Source: Candidatus Levyibacteriota bacterium
GTDB taxonomy: Bacteria; Patescibacteria; Microgenomatia; Levybacterales; UBA12049
DNA length: 22,094 bases
Reading direction: 5' to 3'
NCBI GenBank assembly: GCA_003173915.1
Contig: PPGL01000102.1
Span: 1 to 22,094, forward strand
Shown here piece by piece: positions 7,747 through 12,863 of this stretch (positions are counted from its first letter, which is position 1; each line of letters opens with the position of its first letter). The notes under the pieces were generated by a model, which had not been told where the DNA came from, made no database searches, and saw nothing but the letters and a program-made list of their open reading frames with translations. The position numbers were made by a program, and so were the translations under genes.

Positions 7747-8511
7747 TTAAGCAGCATAGCTTAAGACAAATGCTTCTGCTGCTGTTTCATATCTTCCCAG
7801 TTCGGTTAATAAACCATGATATTCTGCCTCTTTATTTCCATTAAGTTGTGATCCTAATTGAGCACGAGAGTCGACTTTACCTAAATCAATACGCATTACA
7901 GCATCTGCATCACCTTGTACAACAAACTGGCCAAGATGGGTATCTCCTGCAATAAGATCTGCTTGGTGAAGTGTTTTAAGAGCTTCTCCTAACCTTTGCC
8001 CAATTTTTCTTTGAGTTTCTGAGCTTTTTCCTGCCCCTAAATAGTCGTATAGATTAGGTCCTACCCACTCGGAGACAAAAATGAGAGTATTTATTTGAAC
8101 CATTGTGTTGTAAAAGGATCCTTCATTCATTCCCAGCGCCTGAGCCGCTGAAGAATAATCTAATTCGGAAGCGAGTTCTCTAATTTTCAGTAAACCATTT
8201 GTTTCCGCTTGGCGAAGTTCTGAAACAGCTATTGGACTCAATTCCGAGTCATTCTTTGGTCTAGTGTATCCAATAATTGTTGTGTCAAATCTTTTTTGTG
8301 GGATAATTACTTCTCTTAAAGGAGCAATAACTGGTAAACCTGCTGAGGTTTTTAATGATAATCCCTTGCAGTAGTTTGCAATTGATCCGGGATCATGAGC
8401 AATTCCTTTTACAAATACATGCGCACCATTGTATTTTGCTACATCAAACCCTCTGCTTAACACTGCAGGATTAAATTGATTTCCTCCTTGTATTCTTTCT
8501 GACGAGCCCAC
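7747..8511 (-). CDS. Protein-kinase-fold (aminoglycoside/Kdo-kinase-like) protein
   Basis: 254 residues with a GTG start (8509-8511), placed by an extended -10 box 9 nt upstream. The C-terminal lobe carries a catalytic loop, IAGDTHLGQFVV (D190, Q195), and a metal-binding DLG (D209) about 19 residues after D190. This order is shared by aminoglycoside phosphotransferases, lipopolysaccharide kinases and RIO-like kinases. K35 in HVFVKGIAHD is a candidate ATP-binding lysine, although no Gly-rich loop is obvious. The helix before the loop (LGEALKTLHQADLI) fits the same fold. A region at about residues 100-140 contains an HTH-like helix pair. The substrate is unknown, and it could be a degenerate member. 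Confidence 0.65.
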   Translation of the reverse strand: MGSSERIQGGNQFNPAVLSRGFDVAKYNGAHVFVKGIAHDPGSIANYCKGLSLKTSAGLPVIAPLREVIIPQKRFDTTIIGYTRPKNDSELSPIAVSELRQAETNGLLKIRELASELDYSSAAQALGMNEGSFYNTMVQINTLIFVSEWVGPNLYDYLGAGKSSETQRKIGQRLGEALKTLHQADLIAGDTHLGQFVVQGDADAVMRIDLGKVDSRAQLGSQLNGNKEAEYHGLLTELGRYETAAEAFVLSYAA

Positions 8512-8520
8512 AATAGAGAA

Positions 8521-8529
8521 ATTATAACA
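8521..8529 (-). promoter_or_regulatory. Extended -10 promoter of the kinase-fold gene
   Basis: TGTTATAAT on the minus strand (8521-8529), 9 nt before the GTG start. The two 12-bp AT-rich repeats just upstream could act as an UP element or a regulator site. Confidence 0.55.
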
Positions 8530-8542
8530 GTCATTAATTAAA

Positions 8543-8566
8543 AATCAAATTAATAATCAAATTAAT
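8543..8566. repeat. Tandem duplication of a 12-bp AT-rich unit
   Basis: AATCAAATTAAT occurs twice back to back (8543-8554 and 8555-8566) in the divergent region between the kinase-fold gene and the 8660 gene. It is 14-20 bp upstream of the minus-strand -10, where a -35 or UP element would sit. Confidence 0.7.
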
Positions 8567-8644
8567 AATTTTGTTTTAGGAGAGCAGTTGACTTAAGTCT
8601 TTTTTTATTCTTATCTTTTCACTGTTTAATTCTTATCTCCACAG

Positions 8645-8652
8645 TGTATAGT
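8645..8652 (+). promoter_or_regulatory. -10 box of the 8660 gene
   Basis: TATAGT at 8647-8652, preceded directly by TG, lies 7 nt before the ATG at 8660. The -35 is weak. Confidence 0.5.
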
Positions 8653-8659
8653 ATCTTTT

Positions 8660-9328
8660 ATGTCACGGCGTTTTCTTAGCATACTCATTACTGCAGGGAT
8701 TGTCACAATTGTTTTATCTGCCACGCCTTCATTTGCAAGTCCTCATGTAGTGTTTATTCAGTCAACAAATACACAAGTAAATAGTGCGTTTAATTCAAAA
8801 GCAGCAAATCTTCGATTGACACTCAATAATTTATTAAAAGAGCACACGGTTATGGGAGCCATAATGCTTGGCAAGCTGTATGAAGGAAAGAATACAACGC
8901 AACTTGAATCGCTTATGATTTCCAATGGTGACCAAATAACAGCAATTATTACAAAAACGTATGGCACAAATGTTGGAAATCAGTTTTCAAAGCTGTGGAC
9001 AGAGCATATGCAAGAATATAAAAATTACACAATCGCAGAAAAAAATGGCAATACCACAGGAATGAATACTGCTCGGGCCAATTTATACACCATTGCAAGT
9101 CAAATGGGAAATCTTTTAGGAAAAGCAAGTAAAAACGTATCTTCACAAACAATAACCAATCTAATGACTTCCCATATCGATGGAACCCTTGCTTTTGTGG
9201 ATGCGATAGCAAGTGGAAATGAGACAACAGCAGCAAATCTTATGAAACAAGGATACGACCAAGCAGGACAATTTGCAGACGGATTAACTCACGCAATACT
9301 TCTTGATAAACCTCAGGAATACCAATAG
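8660..9328 (+). CDS. Secreted helical protein of unknown function
   Basis: 222 residues. A signal peptide (MSRRFLSILITAGIVTIVLS, then ATPSFASPHV) has a likely cleavage site after about residue 26. The mature protein is nearly all helical and appears to hold repeated units: LRLTLNNLLKEHTVMGAIML, an NQFSKLWTEHMQEYKNYT segment, and a later NLMTSHIDGTLAFVDAIASG segment. The alternation of 'L..L...H' helices resembles secreted proteins sometimes annotated copper amine oxidase-like in Firmicutes; that label is weak and I do not adopt it. Conserved His residues could bind metal, but this is inference. Confidence 0.65.
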   Translation: MSRRFLSILITAGIVTIVLSATPSFASPHVVFIQSTNTQVNSAFNSKAANLRLTLNNLLKEHTVMGAIMLGKLYEGKNTTQLESLMISNGDQITAIITKTYGTNVGNQFSKLWTEHMQEYKNYTIAEKNGNTTGMNTARANLYTIASQMGNLLGKASKNVSSQTITNLMTSHIDGTLAFVDAIASGNETTAANLMKQGYDQAGQFADGLTHAILLDKPQEYQ

Positions 9329-9374
9329 TCTTCATACAGATTTAGCTGTTTGCCAAAATATATCCTATAGCATA

Positions 9375-9403
9375 TTGACGCAGATATGTGTTTATGGTAT
9401 GAT
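9375..9403 (+). promoter_or_regulatory. Strong promoter of the attenuator leader
   Basis: TTGACG at 9375-9380, a 17-nt spacer, and TATGAT at 9398-9403 preceded by TGG, an extended -10. The next ATG (9410) is exactly 6 nt downstream, so the first leader peptide should itself be read from a leaderless transcript. Confidence 0.7.
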
Positions 9404-9409
9404 TGTTTT

Positions 9410-9454
9410 ATGAATAGCAATTTTATAGTAATGATTATGCTTCCAAACCGTTAA
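9410..9454 (+). CDS. Leader peptide 1 (14 aa) of a tandem attenuator
   Basis: The frame encodes MNSNFIVMIMLPNR and stops with TAA at 9452-9454. The ATG lies 6 nt after an extended -10. A second in-frame ATG at 9431 would give MIMLPNR. The last eight codons, from an ATG and ending AAC CGT TAA, match the second leader peptide in length and in most codons. The 8-nt antiterminator arm begins at the very next base. Ribosome position at the end of this frame is therefore likely to decide how the RNA folds. Confidence 0.6.
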   Translation: MNSNFIVMIMLPNR

Positions 9455-9504
9455 TCGGCGGGAGCATTTTTTGCGCATTTCACCCCGCTGAGCGGGGTTT
9501 TTTT
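9455..9504 (+). promoter_or_regulatory. Attenuator 1: antiterminator arm and intrinsic terminator
   Basis: The terminator hairpin is CCCCGC (9483-9488), a TGA loop and GCGGGG (9492-9497), followed by seven T (9498-9504). The arm TCGGCGGG (9455-9462) can instead pair with CCCGCTGA (9484-9491): eight pairs, one of them G-U. That pairing destroys the terminator. The two folds are mutually exclusive. Confidence 0.7.
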
Positions 9505-9561
9505 ATGGAAAAATCACAAAGATACATTATCTATACAATGATTATTCTCATGAACCGTTAA
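9505..9561 (+). CDS. Leader peptide 2 (18 aa) of a tandem attenuator
   Basis: The frame starts with the ATG directly after the T-run of terminator 1 and encodes MEKSQRYIIYTMIILMNR, stopping with TAA at 9559-9561. An in-frame ATG at 9538 would give MIILMNR. The end aligns with leader peptide 1: M-I-[M/I]-L-[P/M]-N-R-stop, with identical AAC CGT TAA codons. GGGG at 9494-9497 is a possible weak ribosome site 7 nt upstream. It can only be transcribed after readthrough of terminator 1 or from an internal promoter. Confidence 0.55.
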   Translation: MEKSQRYIIYTMIILMNR

Positions 9562-9562
9562 A

Positions 9563-9625
9563 TCGGCGGGGAGATGTATTGTAGAAATAGTATTCTATAA
9601 CCACCCGCCGAAAGGCGGTTTTTTT
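9563..9625 (+). promoter_or_regulatory. Attenuator 2: antiterminator arm and intrinsic terminator
   Basis: The terminator is CCGCC (9605-9609), a GAAA loop and GGCGG (9614-9618), then seven T (9619-9625). Outer AACCAC/GTGGTT can extend the stem across the T-run. The arm TCGGCGGG (9563-9570) is the exact complement of CCCGCCGA (9604-9611), giving an 8-bp antiterminator without mismatch. The stop codon of leader peptide 2 ends 1 nt before the arm. Confidence 0.7.
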
Positions 9626-9642
9626 GTGGTTTTGCGGAGAAG

Positions 9643-9650
9643 GGAGGTGA
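9643..9650 (+). promoter_or_regulatory. Canonical Shine-Dalgarno of the amidotransferase gene
   Basis: GGAGGTGA at 9643-9650 is followed by 5 nt and the ATG at 9656. It sets the start here rather than at the in-frame GTG at 9626. Most other genes in the window lack such a site. Confidence 0.85.
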
Positions 9651-9655
9651 TATAT

Positions 9656-10579
9656 ATGGTATTTACTGGAGAATTAGCGACATTTGGAAGACACTCTTTT
9701 GGTAGTTCTTTTGCTTCACAAGCAAGGGAGGCATTGGCGCGGAGTAAAAAGAACGAAATTCTACAACAGCGACCAACAGTACTTGTTGTTCAGTCAAGAA
9801 ATAACGCTGAACGGCTAAAAGGAGAGCAGGAAAGAGTACGAGCACTTGCTGCAAAAGCTGGTGTTGACGTTTGGTTTGTTAATCCACTTACCCAACACGA
9901 TAGACAATGGGAAGACACATCAAAGCTCTTACAAGGAGTAGATGGAGTACTTTTTACTGGCTCATCAGATGTAGACCTCAGTGTTCGTACGGCGGAAAGA
10001 GACTTGTATCTTTTTCGAACAAGCGCTCTTGCTAAAGAGGCTGTCAGACGTGGTAGTGCACTGATGAATCCTTTACCCGTACTTGGAATTTGTTTGGGAC
10101 ACCAAATGATTCATTTGGTGTCTGGAGGAAAAGTCGAAAGAGATCCTGCTCAGGCAGAAACAGGAACAGGAAGAGTTGTTCTTAAAGGAGACGCGGCAAG
10201 AGACCGATTCCTTGTGAATGTTCCGTTAACCCATGATGCTCAGAGACAATTCGGTTTTTTGGAAATTTTTGGACACAAAGATAGCGTTACAAAACTTGGG
10301 AAAGGATTTAGAAGACTTGGTTCTACAGAAAGAAACAAAAATTCTTTGGCACGTAGACGAGGCGTTTTTACAACCCAAGGACATCCTGAAATAACAGACG
10401 CAAGCGCGCTTCGCCGCGCAATGGAACTCGCTAAAGGTCACGATAGCAGAATGGGAGATTATGTGGAAAATTATCCTATTCTTGATACTCCTGGGACCGA
10501 TGAAATAGTCACCAACTTTTTTAGAAGTGTTTTTCAAAGAGTTGAAAGGAGAAAGGACAAAGTGGCTAGGAGAAGATAA
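9656..10579 (+). CDS. Class I glutamine amidotransferase-like hydrolase
   Basis: 307 residues from the start fixed by the Shine-Dalgarno. The fold motifs are in order: VDGVLFTGSSDVDLS (about residues 95-109), the nucleophile elbow LGICLGHQ with C146, and TTQGHPEITD with H243 and E245. These supply the Cys-His-Glu triad of class I amidotransferases and gamma-glutamyl hydrolases. About 40 extra N-terminal residues precede the core, and the C-terminus is strongly basic (RRKDKVARRR). No synthetase domain or partner gene lies beside it, so the substrate is unknown; a PuuD-like gamma-glutamyl hydrolase role is possible but unproven. It is controlled by the two attenuators upstream. Confidence 0.8.
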   Translation: MVFTGELATFGRHSFGSSFASQAREALARSKKNEILQQRPTVLVVQSRNNAERLKGEQERVRALAAKAGVDVWFVNPLTQHDRQWEDTSKLLQGVDGVLFTGSSDVDLSVRTAERDLYLFRTSALAKEAVRRGSALMNPLPVLGICLGHQMIHLVSGGKVERDPAQAETGTGRVVLKGDAARDRFLVNVPLTHDAQRQFGFLEIFGHKDSVTKLGKGFRRLGSTERNKNSLARRRGVFTTQGHPEITDASALRRAMELAKGHDSRMGDYVENYPILDTPGTDEIVTNFFRSVFQRVERRKDKVARRR

Positions 10580-10582
10580 AAT

Positions 10583-10611
10583 TATCCCCTGGTGCAAAGC
10601 GTCAGGGGATA
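10583..10611. terminator. Hairpin between convergent genes, probable bidirectional terminator
   Basis: TATCCCCTG (10583-10591) and CAGGGGATA (10603-10611) form a perfect 9-bp stem with an 11-nt loop. It sits between the stop of the amidotransferase gene and the end of the methyltransferase gene. T-rich sequence follows only loosely on the plus strand and A/T-rich sequence on the other. Confidence 0.65.
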
Positions 10612-10617
10612 TACTCC

Positions 10618-11121
10618 TTATTTTTCGTAGAGAAAAATATTATCTTTTCTTGCTTTTTCTTTCCAATGTGTAAAAGGAAAATAGTTCAGTAAAACTCTTG
10701 CCCCAGGCTTTAGTTCAGTCATTAATTTTTTTTCCAGTCTTCCCATAATCGTTGGCATTGGATAGCAGCAAATTATAGAAAATTGCGAGAAATCTTCCAT
10801 CCAAAAATCTTTTTTAAGAATAGTGGGTTTAATAATCGTCATGCTGGCTTGTCCAGCATCTCTTGGAGATTCTGGAGTCGTCGCTTCGCTTCTCCCCAGA
10901 ATGACGGTATCAATATTCTCCTGAGCTATTTTTATCATCTTTTCATCGAGCTCGTAAGCACTTACAATTGCTCCAGCTTTTGCAAGAGCAATGGCTATTC
11001 TTCCATCACCAGTACCTAAATCCGCAGCTTTTTCCAGGGGTTTAATTTTTGCTAGTTCTACCATTGTCGCAACTCTGTAGCGACTTGTTTGAAAGTAGGG
11101 AATATATGGAATTGCTTTCAT
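10618..11121 (-). CDS. Class I SAM-dependent methyltransferase with an in-frame repeat insertion
   Basis: 167 residues. Motif I is ADLGTGDGRIAIALAKAGA (about residues 33-51), and the acidic residue binding the SAM ribose is in AYELDEKM (E57 or D59). Later strands include FSIICCYPMP, where motif IV would lie, and LKPGARVLLNYFPF. This is a small core Rossmann methyltransferase with no added recognition domain, so the substrate cannot be inferred. Residues about 72-95 (TVILGRSEATTPESP and what follows) are encoded by a palindromic repeat and interrupt the core between the second and third strands. The start follows an extended -10 (TGATACAAT) by 6 nt. A short protein of this type may still fold, because the insert replaces a loop. 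Confidence 0.75.
   Translation of the reverse strand: MKAIPYIPYFQTSRYRVATMVELAKIKPLEKAADLGTGDGRIAIALAKAGAIVSAYELDEKMIKIAQENIDTVILGRSEATTPESPRDAGQASMTIIKPTILKKDFWMEDFSQFSIICCYPMPTIMGRLEKKLMTELKPGARVLLNYFPFTHWKEKARKDNIFLYEK
10837..10906. repeat. Palindromic repeat inserted in frame in the methyltransferase gene
   Basis: The ends CGTCATGCTGG (10837-10847) and CCAGAATGACG (10896-10906) are inverted with one mismatch. The 70-bp unit resembles the 'GTCAT-CTGG ... CCAG-ATGAC' palindromes dispersed in many bacterial genomes. It reads through without a stop. Confidence 0.75.
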
Positions 11122-11127
11122 GTGCTA

Positions 11128-11136
11128 ATTGTATCA
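11128..11136 (-). promoter_or_regulatory. Extended -10 of the methyltransferase gene
   Basis: TGATACAAT on the minus strand (-10 at 11128-11133), 6 nt before the ATG at 11121. Confidence 0.55.
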
Positions 11137-11144
11137 TTACTCGT

Positions 11145-11276
11145 TCTGTCACTCTGGTTGTCCAGAATCGCTTGTCATTCCGAGCGGAGTTGAGGAATCT
11201 CACGCATCAGTGTTCAGACAACAAGTTTGTGTGAGATCTCTCCACTCCCGAGCCTAGCTCGGTCGGTCGAGAGGAC
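11145..11276. repeat. Mosaic of palindromic repeats in intergenic DNA
   Basis: This 209-bp gap holds at least two elements. At about 11145-11168 a degenerate TCACTCTGG/CCAGAAT unit is seen. At about 11173-11276 a larger element starts TGTCATTCCGAGCGGAG and ends GGTCGAGAGGACA. It has inverted arms at 11186-11206 and 11228-11248 that match at about 17 of 21 positions. The layout is that of widespread 'TGTCATTCCGAG...GAATCTC' repeats. No gene is seen in it. Confidence 0.65.
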
Positions 11277-11309
11277 ATTGGTATTGATCTCTCTATTGAT
11301 TCTTTTTTG

Positions 11310-11321
11310 TATGATGATTAT
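11310..11321 (+). promoter_or_regulatory. Probable -10 region of the DoxX-like gene
   Basis: GATTAT at 11316-11321 (TATGAT at 11310-11315 overlaps the same region) ends 9 nt before the ATG at 11331. No clear -35 is present. Confidence 0.35.
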
Positions 11322-11330
11322 CCTTAAAGT

Positions 11331-12362
11331 ATGGTACGAAAAGTGATCAGCCTGTTTATAGTCGCCATCCTGTTCATGTCTCTTATTCCTCAAACAGCTT
11401 TTGCACACGAAGTGTATGTTTTGACACCTTCTCAAATAAGTAAGGACTTGGTTGTGCCAATGAATGTTTTTTCATCTCTTCTTTCTACAACTAATTTGAT
11501 GTGGTTTGGATTTTTTGGATTATGTGCAATTATTTCATTAAGTATTTCTTTTTTTGTGAGTTATTCAAAATGGGGAGTTGGGGTAACAAAATTAATAGAG
11601 AAATATAGCAAATTTGCTCTTCCTGTTATTCGGGTGGTTCTTGGGATTTCTCTTCTTTACTCTGCATATTTTCACGTACTTTTCGGTCCTGAATTACCAC
11701 TGTCTCATATTTTGGGAGGCACGTTGTGGAGTACCATTTTATATATTGCAGGAGTAGGGATTATTTTTGGACTCTTTACAAGAGGTATTGCTGTGGTTCT
11801 ACTCACTCTTTTTCTTTTGGCGATAGGAAGTTTTCACGAATATATGCTGACATACAGTAATTATTTTGGAGAATTAATTATTTTGCTTTTGTGGGGAGGG
11901 GGATTATATAGTTTTGATAGAATGTTTTTCAAGAAATCATCAAAAATTTATAATCGGAAAGAGGACATGCTTGCCATTGCCATCTTGCGTATAACATTTG
12001 CATTGTCTCTTTTATATGCAGCACTCTATGTAAAATTTTTGCATCCTGCACTGTCATATAATGTGGTAACAGAGTATCATTTAACACGTTTTTTCCCATT
12101 TGATCCATTATTTATTGTTTTTGGAGCAGGGTGTATAGAAGCTGTTATTGCATTCCTTTTCCTTTTTGGACTTAACATGCGATGGAATATTATTTTCTTT
12201 GCATTCTGGGCAACGTTATCACTAATTTATTTTGGAGAATCTGTTTGGCCGCACTATATTCTTTTTGGAATCTGTATCGGTCTCTTTCTTTATGGGTATG
12301 ACAGGTATACTTTAGACAAATGGGCTGTGGGAATTTCTAAAAAAATCTTGCACCAAGAATAA
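11331..12362 (+). CDS. Multi-pass membrane protein with DoxX-like halves
   Basis: 343 residues. The N-terminus is a signal-like helix (MVRKVISLFIVAILFMSLIP) followed by TAFAHEVYVLTPSQI, so a short extracytoplasmic segment precedes the second membrane helix (about residues 55-80). About eight further hydrophobic segments follow. Two blocks look alike: RVVLGISLLYSAYFHVLF with IAGVGIIFGLFTRGIAVVL, and RITFALSLLYAALYVKFLHP with AVIAFLFLFGLNMRWNIIF. The pattern of a helix with 'G.sLLy.a..h.l..p' and then a helix pair is DoxX-like, suggesting an internal duplication. DoxX proteins are often linked to redox or thiosulfate/quinone chemistry, but no such role can be assigned here. Confidence 0.7.
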   Translation: MVRKVISLFIVAILFMSLIPQTAFAHEVYVLTPSQISKDLVVPMNVFSSLLSTTNLMWFGFFGLCAIISLSISFFVSYSKWGVGVTKLIEKYSKFALPVIRVVLGISLLYSAYFHVLFGPELPLSHILGGTLWSTILYIAGVGIIFGLFTRGIAVVLLTLFLLAIGSFHEYMLTYSNYFGELIILLLWGGGLYSFDRMFFKKSSKIYNRKEDMLAIAILRITFALSLLYAALYVKFLHPALSYNVVTEYHLTRFFPFDPLFIVFGAGCIEAVIAFLFLFGLNMRWNIIFFAFWATLSLIYFGESVWPHYILFGICIGLFLYGYDRYTLDKWAVGISKKILHQE

Positions 12363-12409
12363 CCATGCCAGAGACAAGTACTGGAGAATTGTTCGCTCAA
12401 AAACTCTAG

Positions 12410-12433
12410 AAATCTCCTTATAAAATTCTCATG
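12410..12433 (+). repeat. 24-bp direct repeat, copy 1 (promoter plus ATG)
   Basis: A 24-nt sequence (AAATCTCC at its 5' end, TTCTCATG at its 3' end) is identical at 12410-12433 and 14665-14688. It contains TATAAA (12419-12424), then 6 nt, then ATG, which is a complete leaderless start. Here it feeds the broken membrane-protein gene. Confidence 0.8.
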
Positions 12434-12806
12434 ATTTTTGGATATAAGTTCCTTCATGGTATGGGCAATTGTTATTACTATTCGTTTGTTAGTACCACTT
12501 ACCATATTTCGTTGGAATTTGTGGGGAAGTATTCTATCAATCATTGCAGATAATTTGGATGTTATAATACTAGATTTTCTTGGAGTAAAAGATTTTACGC
12601 TATATAACCAAATAGACAAGTATTTAGATACATACTTTTATTTAATTCAAGGATACACAATGTTATTTTGGAAAAATAAAGATGACAATATCTCTCAAGA
12701 TACATTTAGGCGACTTGATAGGCAAGGCATTTCTTTTTCTCCTGCTTCATTCCTTCTAGCTTTTATATTATGCTCTTGCATTATAAATAACATAGTTAGA
12801 AAATAA
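12431..12806 (+). pseudogene. Frameshifted and probably truncated membrane-protein gene
   Basis: A long frame runs to TAA at 12804-12806 and encodes MVWAIVITIRLLVPLTIFRW from 12456, then GSILSIIADNLDVIILDFLG and YNQIDKYLDTYFYLIQGYTM. These are two or three membrane segments of a recognisable-looking integral protein. The promoter-linked ATG at 12431 is in another frame; removing one T from the T5 run at 12435-12439 would join them as MILDISSFMVWAIV. The frame used may otherwise start at TTG 12438 or ATG 12456. After about residue 95 the sequence loses its membrane character (DTFRRLDRQG), while a second frame briefly reads GDLIGKAFLFLLL, hinting at another indel. It is decayed or affected by sequence error. 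The family is not named with confidence. Confidence 0.5.
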
Positions 12807-12863
12807 ATATAAGGAGTTAATGAACAAAACTATAATTAGCCAAGATAATTATGTTTTGAGCAT

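Noticed and set aside
8543..8566. The 12-bp tandem repeat as a CRISPR or replication iteron array
   Set aside because: Only two units with no spacers, in an ordinary divergent promoter region.
9626..9655. GTG at 9626 as start of the amidotransferase
   Set aside because: The Shine-Dalgarno at 9643-9650 lies inside that extension and points to the ATG at 9656. The extra residues are not part of the fold.
12365..12409. 14-codon frame (MPETSTGELFAQKL) right after the DoxX-like stop
   Set aside because: Too short to judge, with no promoter and no homolog known to me; it ends just before the 24-bp repeat and may be a gene remnant.
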